From Enterococcus ureilyticus (GTDB taxonomy: Bacteria; Bacillota; Bacilli; Lactobacillales; Enterococcaceae), in contig NZ_MIKC01000023.1 of assembly GCF_001730315.1 (NCBI RefSeq), positions 124,001 to 188,000 of the forward strand: a DNA stretch of 64,000 nt, given 5' to 3'. Made by a program: the position numbers and the translations under genes. Positions 8,984 to 16,338 of the stretch are shown here, in pieces; the stretch's first letter is position 1; the number at the start of each line of letters is the position of its first letter. The notes under the pieces are model-generated. The model was not told the origin of the DNA and searched no databases. It saw nothing but the letters and a program-made list of their open reading frames with translations.

Positions 8984-9511
8984 TTAATTTAACTTCTCTT
9001 TTTCATCTTCCAACCATTTTTTATGGTCAGAAATAACTTTAGATAAGTGTTCCTCAGTATAAAATTCTTGTGGGGTTAATTCATTTTCCACACCTTGATA
9101 TTGATAAGGCATATCGAAAGGGGATTTCAGATCAAGCCAGAATTCACTAATTTCTAACAAAGCATTTACATAGTCTTTATCTAAGATTTTCTTCAATAGA
9201 TTATTGACTAAAATCCACCGCCATCTATAATAGGACACCAAATCTTTTTCATTAGAATCTTCAATTAAATCAAGAAGCTTATATATTTCGTTCTCGTCAT
9301 ATGGTGAAAATAGACTTCCAAGCTCCCACACATACGAATTTTCCTCATTTTCATTTTTAGATAGATAATCTAAGGTGTATTTCATTACAAATTCATCATC
9401 AAGTATACCCTGTAAATAAAATTCGTTTTCTGAATAACCAAATCTACCTATTTTAAGCTCATTCCAAGAAAAAGGAATATTATTTTTTTTAAATTCATCG
9501 ATATAATTCAT
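8984..9511 (-). CDS. Cassette 3 immunity protein candidate (DUF2247-like)
   Basis: A 175-residue acidic protein starting MNYIDEFKKNNIPFSWNELK. Its ATG overlaps the stop of the cassette 3 toxin tip by one base (TAATG), so translation is coupled in a recombined transcript. The NIPFSWNELKIGRFGY opening resembles the DUF2247 family, which is found as an immunity-type gene in polymorphic toxin loci. That match is from memory and unverified. No signal peptide or membrane segment. The frame extends upstream into the toxin gene but only from non-plausible codons. Confidence 0.6.
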   Translation of the reverse strand: MNYIDEFKKNNIPFSWNELKIGRFGYSENEFYLQGILDDEFVMKYTLDYLSKNENEENSYVWELGSLFSPYDENEIYKLLDLIEDSNEKDLVSYYRWRWILVNNLLKKILDKDYVNALLEISEFWLDLKSPFDMPYQYQGVENELTPQEFYTEEHLSKVISDHKKWLEDEKEKLN

Positions 9512-10281
9512 TATTTTATAGGCACTCCATTCAATTCTGGATTTCTGACAAACATTCTGTGCGTAACTTTTCCGTCTTGAATTATCCACTCAAAACGTCC
9601 CATAACACCATTTTGGCTTCCTTGAATTTGATATAATTTAGCATTACCTAAATCCGTGACTTCTGCTAAACCAGCATAATTATCAATAATATCAGAGAAA
9701 CCATGTGCTTTTGGAACATTAGGAAATTCATCTATAATAATTTGAGTTTGTTTTGTAGGTGGTTTTCCTGTTAACGGGTCAATATCATAAACAGAACCTT
9801 TCCCTTTAACTGGTTTAATATCATCAACCTTCAGTCCGCTTCCAGATCTAGGAGCTTCTAAAACAGGATTGGTTATTTCCTCTACTACTTTTTGATTAGC
9901 CCCACTAACTTTCTCAATCTTATTAATCTTAGCAACATCATCAAAATAACCGGCTTTACTTAGTATCATTAGATCCGCTTCCGTTAAGGCAGCTCCTGCC
10001 AAGGCCCGATCTCCTGCTCGTAATGTTTTGACTGCTTCTACCATTTTTGCTTGTGGAAGTAATAATAATGCGACCCACAGTCCTGCTTCTAGTCGGCTTA
10101 CTTTGCTTCCTGTGACGGGATCTGTCCCAGTGAATAAGCGATAGAGACTATACATTCCGATCATTTCTCCAGCCATGTTGGTTAATGCAATCCCTAATTT
10201 CTTCATGCCTTCTTTCGATTGGGCATACATCAGATTCGCTGAGGCTTGTTCACTATACTTTCCGTTTAGATAGACCTTCAA
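9511..10281 (-). CDS. Orphan toxin cassette 3
   Basis: Start-less frame of about 256 codons from the internal TTG. The complete pre-toxin segment (LKVYLNG to KIEKVSGA) is followed by a tip of about 130 residues. The tip contains DPLTGKPPTKQTQIIIDEFP, DIIDNYAGLAEV, a LYQIQGSQNGVMGRFEW stretch and VTHRMFVRNPELNGVPIK at the very end. I recognise this ending as a recurrent tip in Firmicute secreted toxins but cannot name an activity; the VTHRMF His/Arg may be catalytic. It shares a one-base overlap with its immunity gene. Confidence 0.7.
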   Translation of the reverse strand: MKVYLNGKYSEQASANLMYAQSKEGMKKLGIALTNMAGEMIGMYSLYRLFTGTDPVTGSKVSRLEAGLWVALLLLPQAKMVEAVKTLRAGDRALAGAALTEADLMILSKAGYFDDVAKINKIEKVSGANQKVVEEITNPVLEAPRSGSGLKVDDIKPVKGKGSVYDIDPLTGKPPTKQTQIIIDEFPNVPKAHGFSDIIDNYAGLAEVTDLGNAKLYQIQGSQNGVMGRFEWIIQDGKVTHRMFVRNPELNGVPIK

Positions 10282-10402
10282 GCCATAGCCATATTTGTCG
10301 GTTTTTACTATTTCTATTCGTTGCGATGGACTCGAGTTATTGTATTTTAACAGATTATCAGACCCACTGGATTTCTCCGGATTGTGACTTACGCCCTAAA
10401 AC

Positions 10403-10437
10403 TAAAAAAAGAAGCGACAAAGTTCATTCGCTTCTTT
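10403..10437 (-). terminator. Spacer terminator after the kptA gene
   Basis: AAAGAAGCGA/TCGCTTCTTT hairpin with minus-strand T tract, positioned downstream of the RNA 2'-phosphotransferase gene. Confidence 0.75.
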
Positions 10438-10441
10438 AAAT

Positions 10442-10545
10442 ACAGCTAGCTTTTGTTAGCTATTGGCAACTTGATTGGTGAGTTTAAAGCTTACTATTCA
10501 AGCTTTTACTCTTCAACTCCAATCAGATAGTAAAGCACCTTTTTA
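10442..10545 (+). ncRNA. Three-hairpin element, spacer copy E3 (diverged)
   Basis: Retains AGCTA/TAGCT hairpin A and GGCAACTTGATT. The hairpin B arms keep CTTGA/TCAAG, and hairpin C is imperfect (CTTTTACT with AGTAAAG) ending CACC plus T. The structure is weaker than in E1 and E2. Confidence 0.3.
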
Positions 10546-11103
10546 TTTTTGTGTAAATACTTCTATAAATTCTGATGGAATACTATCTGCTAACCAAACT
10601 TTTTCATTTCCCAAATAGAACTTTGTTCCTTTCGCTCTAGCATTTTCTGTATTAATCACTAAAATAATCGGATTTTTCTCTTTTCTTTTCCCTACTAAAA
10701 TAGCTGTCTCTATATCTTCGGATAAATGAACATATTGTCGAGACATAGGAGATAAACCATTCTTTTCAATTTCAGATAAAAGATTATGTGCAGTTCCATG
10801 ATACAGAATTTTAGGAGGATTGGCTTCTTCTTTTACTATTTTCATTGGAACAGAGTGTCCATACAATGCTCGAATACTATCCTCTTTGATTTCATGCCTC
10901 TTTTTTTCTGATTTTTCAATCATTTCTTTTAAATCATCAAATTCTACATTTTGCCATTCGGTAGACTGATGTAACGCTTGTAATAATTGGTCAATTGGCA
11001 CCCAACCATTTTTATCTAGTTCTAACTCATATTCCCATGGAGCATGACGCAATGCATAAGAAACTTCTTTACTCAATTTTGTATAGTTTATTTCATTAGA
11101 CAA
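10543..11103 (-). CDS. kptA: RNA 2'-phosphotransferase, KptA/Tpt1 family
   Basis: A 186-residue protein with clear KptA features. The N-terminal winged-helix part reads KLSKEVSYALRHAPWEYELE with NGWVPIDQLL. The middle has KKRHEI and IRALYGHSVP, and the ADP-ribosyltransferase-like part has PPKILYHGTA, MSRQYVHLSED and KVWLAD. The family uses NAD+ to remove an internal RNA 2'-phosphate, giving ADP-ribose 1''-2''-cyclic phosphate. The start is a TTG: GGAGG lies six bases before it, while an ATG eight codons upstream has none. It overlaps the preceding SUKH-like gene by eight bases, so it belongs to cassette 2. A repair or second-immunity role is inference. Confidence 0.88.
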   Translation of the reverse strand: MSNEINYTKLSKEVSYALRHAPWEYELELDKNGWVPIDQLLQALHQSTEWQNVEFDDLKEMIEKSEKKRHEIKEDSIRALYGHSVPMKIVKEEANPPKILYHGTAHNLLSEIEKNGLSPMSRQYVHLSEDIETAILVGKRKEKNPIILVINTENARAKGTKFYLGNEKVWLADSIPSEFIEVFTQK

Positions 11104-11440
11104 TTTCTTCCTCCCGATTATATTCAACCATTGTTTTAACAGCAGATTCTACCCATTCCCATAAGTCCTCAAATTCACCTCTTTGTTCAAAACCTTCCGT
11201 AGTGAAATCATGAATTAATTGAATTTTACTTCCTTTACCAATTTCAAAACAAGCAGTATCATCATTATCAGCCCTCTTAGCAAACGGAATCAACTTCCGA
11301 TTTGGATACCTATCTCGCATGCCATTATAAATACTTGAAGCTTGTTCTTTTTCCATCAAAAACCAAATGTCAAAATTTACTAATCCTAAATCTATTAGTT
11401 TTTCATATGATTCGGGATATTCAAAATTAATTTCTTCCAT
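11096..11440 (-). CDS. Cassette 2 immunity protein candidate, SMI1/KNR4 (SUKH)-like
   Basis: A 114-residue acidic protein starting MEEINFEYPESYEKLIDLG from the first ATG. PNRKLIPFAKRADNDDTACF in the middle and a LWEWVESAVK C-terminal helix resemble the SUKH superfamily, the commonest immunity fold for nuclease toxins. AGGTGG lies 19 bases before this ATG but only about five before an in-frame TTG five codons upstream (11455), and a GTG exists at 11464, so the true start may be slightly earlier. It directly follows the ParB-like toxin tip and overlaps kptA. Confidence 0.65.
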   Translation of the reverse strand: MEEINFEYPESYEKLIDLGLVNFDIWFLMEKEQASSIYNGMRDRYPNRKLIPFAKRADNDDTACFEIGKGSKIQLIHDFTTEGFEQRGEFEDLWEWVESAVKTMVEYNREEEIV

Positions 11441-11473
11441 ATAAAAATTGCACAAATTAACCACCTACACTTT

Positions 11474-12238
11474 CTATTTCATTTTTTCTAAATCAAATGA
11501 TTCCATTGGATTATTATTTCTGAAACTAGCTTTTTGTTTTCCAATTCTCAAATCAGTAGCTTCTCCCCATGTCTTAGGGACTCCTTTAGGTGTTGTAAAC
11601 CTTGCAACCATATCGGGAGGTAAAAGGTCATCATAATTTCTAACCGTGGCTTGAACGTCTATTCCAACCTCTCTAGCTGCTGCAACTCTTGTGTTATCAA
11701 GAGTCGTCAAACTACCATCAGGCATTCTCACAACATCAATTGGGTCTCCTTTCCAACCATTCGCTTTCATACTAGCAATAATTTCATCTGAACCATTTAC
11801 AGAAGTTTGACTGAACCTAATTTCCGAAGGGTTAACATTTTCAATATTCTTTCCAAGTCCACTAACCTTCTCAATCTTATTAATCTTAGCAACATCATCA
11901 AAATAACCGGCTTTACTTAGTATCATTAGATCCGCTTCCGTTAAGGCGGCTCCTGCCAAGGCCCGATCTCCTGCTCGTAATGTTTTGACTGCTTCTACCA
12001 TTTTTGCTTGTGGAAGTAATAATAATGCGACCCACAGTCCTGCTTCTAGTCGGCTTACTTTGCTTCCTGTGACGGGATCTGTTCCAGTGAATAAGCGATA
12101 GAGACTATACATTCCGGTCATTTCTCCAGCCATGTTGGTTAATGCAATCCCTAATTTCTTCATGCCTTCTTTCGATTGGGCATATATCAGGTTCGCTGAG
12201 GCTTGTTCACTATACTTCCCGTTTAGATGGACCTTCAA
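11474..12238 (-). CDS. Orphan toxin cassette 2, ParB-like nuclease tip
   Basis: Start-less frame of about 254 codons. The complete pre-toxin segment is followed by a roughly 125-residue tip opening with NPSEIRFSQTSVNG, then MKANGWKGDPIDVVRMPDG, TTLDNTRVAAAREVGIDVQA and VPKTWGEATDLRIGKQK. This is the ParB/sulfiredoxin-like fold used as a C-terminal domain in many polymorphic toxins, usually predicted to be a nuclease or nucleotide-binding domain. The DNTRVAAA segment is the family hallmark. It is followed by a SUKH-like immunity gene and kptA. Activity is inferred, not shown. Confidence 0.75.
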   Translation of the reverse strand: MKVHLNGKYSEQASANLIYAQSKEGMKKLGIALTNMAGEMTGMYSLYRLFTGTDPVTGSKVSRLEAGLWVALLLLPQAKMVEAVKTLRAGDRALAGAALTEADLMILSKAGYFDDVAKINKIEKVSGLGKNIENVNPSEIRFSQTSVNGSDEIIASMKANGWKGDPIDVVRMPDGSLTTLDNTRVAAAREVGIDVQATVRNYDDLLPPDMVARFTTPKGVPKTWGEATDLRIGKQKASFRNNNPMESFDLEKMK

Positions 12239-12360
12239 GCCATAGCCATATTTGTCGGTTTTTACTATTTCTATTCGTTGGGACGGGCTCGAGTTATTGT
12301 ATTTTAACAGATTATCAGACCCACTGGCTTTCTCGGGATTGTGACTTACGCCCTAAAAAT

Positions 12361-12394
12361 AGAAAAAGAAGCGACAAAGTTCATTCGCTTCTTT
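12361..12394 (-). terminator. Spacer terminator after cassette 1 immunity gene
   Basis: Conserved AAAGAAGCGA/TCGCTTCTTT hairpin with minus-strand T tract. Confidence 0.75.
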
Positions 12395-12398
12395 AAAT

Positions 12399-12503
12399 AT
12401 AGCTAGCTTTTGGTAGCTATTGGTAACTTGATCAGTGCGTTACAGATTACTAGTCAAGGCTTTACTATCCAACGCCAATCAGATAGTAAAGTGCTTTTTT
12501 TAA
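12399..12503 (+). ncRNA. Three-hairpin element, spacer copy E4
   Basis: Hairpin A (ATAGCTA/TAGCTAT) and hairpin C (CTTTACTATC/GATAGTAAAG) are intact. The linker reads GGTAA, and hairpin B is weakened by a CTTGATCAG arm against CTAGTCAAG. Confidence 0.3.
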
Positions 12504-13099
12504 TTATAATTGTTGAAATAATCAATAATTATATTTTGCATAGAATCATTATTAATTGTATCATCGCTAATAAAATTTAAAAATAAATCATAAACTTCTT
12601 GGTTTTGATACTTAGATAGAAGTTTACAAATAGGCAACAACATTGTTGGTTCTATATTGTGATTTTTTTGGAAATATTCAGCTAATATTTTGACTGATTT
12701 GTCATTCATTTTATCTTCTACTACTTCAATAAATATAATTTTTTCATCACTTGAATAATATTCTGATGTAATTAATTCAATGAGCTCATCTTCATTTAAA
12801 TCCTCTTCAAAGATGTTTAATTGGCTCTTATCTACATCATTTCTAGCTTTTTTGTCATCATTGTAATAATTCTCTAAAAAAGTTGGATAATCAATTAGAT
12901 CATAAACTAAAGAATTCATATCCTTAATATACGAACTACTATTTTCTTTGTAAACTTGAAAATCCTTAAGTTCATATATTGATAATCCGCCAAAATCATC
13001 AACTATTCTAATTTCATCCTCTTTTTTTATAAGAACTGGATAGAGTTTATTAATAATAATATCTCTATTTTCTTTATTAGAAATTGCTTTTACAATCAT
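12500..13099 (-). CDS. Cassette 1 immunity protein candidate
   Basis: A 199-residue, Asp/Glu/Asn-rich soluble protein starting MIVKAISNKENRDIIINKLY. GGGGGT precedes the ATG, which begins one base after the toxin-tip stop codon. The N-terminal half may be a beta-rich domain and the C-terminal half (EDLNEDELIELITSEYY onwards) looks helical and repeat-like. No family recognised. Base composition is clearly more AT-rich than mutSL, typical of cassette genes. Function assigned from position only. Confidence 0.6.
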   Translation of the reverse strand: MIVKAISNKENRDIIINKLYPVLIKKEDEIRIVDDFGGLSIYELKDFQVYKENSSSYIKDMNSLVYDLIDYPTFLENYYNDDKKARNDVDKSQLNIFEEDLNEDELIELITSEYYSSDEKIIFIEVVEDKMNDKSVKILAEYFQKNHNIEPTMLLPICKLLSKYQNQEVYDLFLNFISDDTINNDSMQNIIIDYFNNYN

Positions 13100-13100
13100 A

Positions 13101-13862
13101 TTATCTGACCCCCTTCAGTATGAAATTATTATCTAAGTCTATAATCCAAAAATCATCAGTAAGCCCTTCCCTAATTTTAAGGTCTTTAGGAATTGGTACT
13201 TTCATTTTCACATCATAAAAACTAATTTCACCAGTTTTCAAATTATGATAATAGTGAATTTTCCCTTTCCCCATTGAAGTTTCATAACTATATGTTGACT
13301 CCATTTTCGCCCAGTCAGACATGGAGCTTCCATTCTTAGTAAGTTCAGAAATTACTTTAGGGTCTTTTAAATCAGAACCAGATATGATTGGTTTTGAGTT
13401 TTCGAGTATATCACCTTTCATTAACTCATTTTTATATTTTTGATATTGAGCACTATTTGTTGAGTTCTTTGGAACACCAGCCCCACTAGCCTTCTCAATC
13501 TTATTAATCTTAGCAACATCATCAAAATAGCCGGCTTTACTTAGTATCATTAGATCCGCTTCCGTTAAGGCGGCTCCTGCCAAGGCCCGATCTCCTGCTC
13601 GTAATGTTTTGACTGCTTCTACCATTTTTGCTTGTGGAAGTAATAATAATGCGACCCACAGTCCTGCTTCTAGTCGGCTTACTTTGCTTCCTGTGACGGG
13701 ATCTGTCCCAGTGAATAAGCGATAGAGACTATACATTCCGGTCATTTCTCCAGCCATGTTGGTTAATGCAATCCCTAATTTCTTCATGCCTTCTTTCGAT
13801 TGGGCATACATCAGGTTCGCTAAGGCTTGTTCCCTATACTTCCCGTTTAGATAGACCTTCAA
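13101..13862 (-). CDS. Orphan toxin cassette 1
   Basis: Start-less frame of about 253 codons from the internal TTG. The pre-toxin segment carries a few substitutions (KYREQALANLMY). The tip of about 120 residues contains YQKYKNELMKGDILE, SMSDWAKMESTYS, KGKIHYYHNLKTGEISFYD and DFWIIDLDNNFIL. The HYYHNLKTGEISFYD stretch resembles short beta-hairpin RNase-type tips seen after LXG domains in Bacilli, but I cannot name the family. It is followed one base later by its own candidate immunity gene. Confidence 0.7.
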   Translation of the reverse strand: MKVYLNGKYREQALANLMYAQSKEGMKKLGIALTNMAGEMTGMYSLYRLFTGTDPVTGSKVSRLEAGLWVALLLLPQAKMVEAVKTLRAGDRALAGAALTEADLMILSKAGYFDDVAKINKIEKASGAGVPKNSTNSAQYQKYKNELMKGDILENSKPIISGSDLKDPKVISELTKNGSSMSDWAKMESTYSYETSMGKGKIHYYHNLKTGEISFYDVKMKVPIPKDLKIREGLTDDFWIIDLDNNFILKGVR

Positions 13863-14000
13863 TCCATAGCCATATTTGTCGGTTTTTACTATTTCTATTC
13901 GTTGGGATCGGCTCGAGTTATTGTATTTTATTAAATTATATTTTAACAGATTATCAGACCCACTGGATTTCTCGGGACTGTGACTTACGCCCTAAAACTA

Positions 14001-14033
14001 AAAAAAGAAGCGACAAAGTTCATTCGCTTCTTT
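14001..14033 (-). terminator. Terminator of the LXG operon
   Basis: The conserved AAAGAAGCGA/TCGCTTCTTT hairpin with a minus-strand T tract. It ends the transcript of the full-length toxin and its immunity gene, so cassette 1 is not expected to be read through efficiently. Confidence 0.75.
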
Positions 14034-14037
14034 AAAT

Positions 14038-14147
14038 ATAGTTAGCTTTTGTTAGCTACTGGCAACTTGATTAGTGCGTTCGAGCTTACTAACAAAAGCT
14101 TTACTACCACTATCAAGTGCCAATCAGATAGTAAAGTACCTTTTTTA
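14038..14147 (+). ncRNA. Three-hairpin element, spacer copy E5 (diverged)
   Basis: Retains GGCAACTTGATTAG, a loop beginning TGCG, and the GATAGTAAAG arm before TACC and T. The left arm of hairpin C is altered (TTTACTACCACTATC), giving a weaker fold. Confidence 0.3.
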
Positions 14148-14150
14148 TTA

Positions 14151-14483
14151 TCATCCTACATATAGCTTTATATCTTCATTCTCAAATGCTTTTGGTAAAG
14201 TTTCTAAAATATAGTTGATTCTTTTCTGCAAGTCAATCTTTGTATCTACATTTTCAACATTTTTTTCGATCCATTCCTTAACAAGTTTTATTTCTTTTAG
14301 AACCACTGGCGTATCTTCCTTCTCAATAACTATTCCTGTTTCAAAAATAGGAACCCAGCTCAATTGCAGTTCGTTGGAAGCTTTTAACCAATAATTAGTA
14401 AAAGATTCTTCTGTTGCAACTGGAATAAAAAACAATTGTTCTTCCTCATTTTTTGGTTCATCAATTATAATACCGATTGACAT
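14151..14483 (-). CDS. Immunity protein of the full-length LXG toxin (candidate)
   Basis: A 110-residue acidic protein starting MSIGIIIDEPKNEEEQLFF, preceded by GGGGGT and beginning three bases after the LXG stop codon. A mixed alpha/beta pattern with helices EIKLVKEWIEKNVENVD and KRINYILETLPKAFENE is visible. No signal peptide or membrane segment, as expected for a cytoplasmic neutraliser of a nuclease. No family recognised; role inferred from position. Confidence 0.7.
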   Translation of the reverse strand: MSIGIIIDEPKNEEEQLFFIPVATEESFTNYWLKASNELQLSWVPIFETGIVIEKEDTPVVLKEIKLVKEWIEKNVENVDTKIDLQKRINYILETLPKAFENEDIKLYVG

Positions 14484-14486
14484 ATT

Positions 14487-15983
14487 CTATTTACCCCCAA
14501 ATATAACTTCAAATGTATAATCTGGAAATTCAGATTGTAATTTTTTAATACTTTGATTTACAGCGCTTTGCAATTCTGCACTATTACCGTCGAGCCTAAA
14601 CACAAATTTTTTAATTTCTTTTATTTCTTGCAAGGAAGGAATAGATTGACTACCATTTACTGTCGGTCTAGTGGCATCTGCAATATCCAAGTTTTTAATT
14701 CTATTTACAGTTTTTTGATAAATTTGTTTATCTGCAAATTGCTGAGGTGTTTGAGTTGGTAATCCAGTTCTAGGATTGACTACATCCAAACCTTTTGCAG
14801 TTTTATCTTCATAAAAGATTCCTTTGTTTAAATCAATTTCATCAAATTCCCCAAGAGGGCTACCATTCTTATTAATTATTTCAACTTCTTTACTCGTTTT
14901 TCCAGCCCCACTAGCTTTCTCAATCTTATTAATCTTAGCAACATCATCAAAATAGCCGGCTTTACTTAGTATCATTAGATCCGCTTCCGTTAAGGCGGCT
15001 CCTGCCAAGGCCCGATCTCCTGCTCGTAATGTTTTGACTGCTTCTACCATTTTTGCTTGTGGAAGTAATAATAATGCGACCCACAGTCCTGCTTCTAGTC
15101 GGCTTACTTTGCTTCCTGTGACGGGATCTGTTCCAGTGAATAAGCGATAGAGACTATACATTCCGGTCATTTCTCCAGCCATGTTGGTTAATGCAATCCC
15201 TAATTTCTTCATGCCTTCTTTCGATTGGGCATATATCAGGTTCGCTGAGGCTTGTTCACTATACTTTCCGTTTAGATAGACCTTCAAGCCATAGCCATAT
15301 TTGTCGGTTTTTACTATTTCTATTCGTTGCGATGGGCTATCCTCATTGTACTTCGTTAGCTTGGCATACCAATTCTTAGTTGTAAGATCGGAATACGTAT
15401 ATGTTCCTGTTTTTGCGTTAAACGATTTACTTTTTCCTAAATCATTTAATGCGGCTGCCACGTCTCCTCCGGTTGAGACGATCGCTGTAAAATCTCCTGC
15501 ATGAGCATTTTCAAATGTTTCATATTTTTCAAGCAGTTCAATTTCTTTTTTTGTACTGTTTAGTTGGAAATCTTTTGCCATCACGCCATAGCCACCGAGA
15601 ATTTCAAGTGCTATATTTCCTGCAATCTTTTCTAACAAATCCTGCTTCTCTTGCTGAATATGATTCAGCTTGTCTTGTAGCTGTCTTAGCTCTTCCGTGT
15701 TTAAAGTTTTTCCCGTTTCGCCTACTTCTCCTTCAAAATCCGCTAAGAAGGCCGTATAGGTTTCGCCAAAGTCACAATGATAATTATACAATGCCTTGGT
15801 TACAATTGCATATGGGGCGAGTGCTTGTTTGGCTGAATCCCAACCTGGTCCCGTTAAGGCTCCTGTTGCACTAAATTCTGATACTGTTGCTTCCACCATC
15901 GAAAAATTAGCTAAACATGCGACGCGATCCGATTGAGAACTTGTAAAGACACCTTGGACTTCGGAATAGTTAAATTTCGTCAT
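14487..15983 (-). CDS. Full-length LXG-domain polymorphic toxin with candidate nuclease tip
   Basis: A 498-residue protein with no signal peptide. An N-terminal LXG-type helical domain (about 1-205) is needed for type VII export with the two small partners. A pre-toxin segment (about 225-357) contains TGTDPVTGSKVSRLEAGL, typical of PT-TG-type domains. The tip (about 358-498) shows EFDEIDLNKGIFYEDKTAKG; the E-x-D...E-x-K spacing resembles a PD-(D/E)XK nuclease active site, which is inference. GGAGGAGG precedes the ATG, which overlaps the upstream gene by 14 bases. It is the only member of the array with a proper start and N-terminus. No secretion machinery genes are in the window. Confidence 0.88.
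   Translation of the reverse strand: MTKFNYSEVQGVFTSSQSDRVACLANFSMVEATVSEFSATGALTGPGWDSAKQALAPYAIVTKALYNYHCDFGETYTAFLADFEGEVGETGKTLNTEELRQLQDKLNHIQQEKQDLLEKIAGNIALEILGGYGVMAKDFQLNSTKKEIELLEKYETFENAHAGDFTAIVSTGGDVAAALNDLGKSKSFNAKTGTYTYSDLTTKNWYAKLTKYNEDSPSQRIEIVKTDKYGYGLKVYLNGKYSEQASANLIYAQSKEGMKKLGIALTNMAGEMTGMYSLYRLFTGTDPVTGSKVSRLEAGLWVALLLLPQAKMVEAVKTLRAGDRALAGAALTEADLMILSKAGYFDDVAKINKIEKASGAGKTSKEVEIINKNGSPLGEFDEIDLNKGIFYEDKTAKGLDVVNPRTGLPTQTPQQFADKQIYQKTVNRIKNLDIADATRPTVNGSQSIPSLQEIKEIKKFVFRLDGNSAELQSAVNQSIKKLQSEFPDYTFEVIFGGK
14905..15338. repeat. Cassette repeat copy 1 (resident pre-toxin segment)
   Basis: The portion of the full-length LXG gene shared with the five other copies. Homology begins at the codons for SPSQRIE and ends at KIEKASGAG. 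About 430 bp of near-identity flank each exchangeable tip on one side, with the shared spacers available on the other. Confidence 0.85.
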
Positions 15984-16338
15984 CGGTCGCCTCCTCCTGC
16001 TTCTTCGCGTCGTAATAAGCTTCCGTCAGCTGATCTTCTCGAACATAAAATTCTTTTTCCTTCTGCTCAAAGTGCTCATCGATAGAATCAAACGTTCGTG
16101 CAAAGGAGCGTTGTTCTTCTTCAAAATAAGTCAGTTGTTGTGTCGCATGATTTATCGCGACCGTTCCTTGACTTAAATACGCTACTTCTTCCAGTATTGC
16201 TTGTTCTTCTCGTTGTAGGTACGCCCAATGTTCTTGGTATTCTTCCCACAATTTTTTCTTTTTTTGACTAGTATATCTCTCGTCTTCTAGCGCCGATACT
16301 TGTTTTGAGACATCCGCCATCGTTCTTTTTTTATCCAT
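15970..16338 (-). CDS. LXG-associated helical protein, DUF3958-like (Lap2-type)
   Basis: A 122-residue, highly charged, nearly all-helical coiled-coil protein (SALEDERYTSQKKKKLWEEY, AYLQREEQAILEEVAYL). It resembles the DUF3958 family encoded immediately upstream of LXG toxins in Enterococcus, Listeria and Streptococcus. In studied systems such partners bind the LXG domain and are required for type VII export. It overlaps the preceding gene by eight bases and the LXG gene by 14. MDKKRTMADV is chosen as start; MADVSKQ six codons later is an alternative. Confidence 0.75.
   Translation of the reverse strand: MDKKRTMADVSKQVSALEDERYTSQKKKKLWEEYQEHWAYLQREEQAILEEVAYLSQGTVAINHATQQLTYFEEEQRSFARTFDSIDEHFEQKEKEFYVREDQLTEAYYDAKKQEEATDDEI

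Larger units (their letters stand above)
9900..10545. repeat. Cassette repeat copy 4 (module plus spacer)
   Basis: Full pre-toxin segment and spacer. The spacer is slightly diverged (missing a short ATTAAATTAG stretch and with a changed hairpin B/C region), so it is an older copy than the 7.2/8.7 kb pair. Confidence 0.85.
11857..12503. repeat. Cassette repeat copy 3 (module plus spacer)
   Basis: Full pre-toxin segment and spacer. The spacer has GGTAAC where most other copies have GGCAAC, and lacks the ATTAAATTAG stretch. Confidence 0.85.
13482..14147. repeat. Cassette repeat copy 2 (module plus spacer)
   Basis: Full pre-toxin segment and spacer, with the most diverged spacer tail (about 14060-14147). 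It sits between the full-length toxin's immunity gene and cassette 1. Confidence 0.85.

Noticed and set aside
7157-13862. Internal TTG codons as genuine starts of the orphan toxin frames
   Set aside because: The TTG lies inside a conserved coding segment, has no ribosome site, and the same codon is internal (residue 233) in the full-length LXG protein.
7140-14150. CRISPR-like repeat array
   Set aside because: The repeats are hundreds of bases long, coding plus spacer, with irregular spacing; no short repeat-spacer periodicity and no cas genes.
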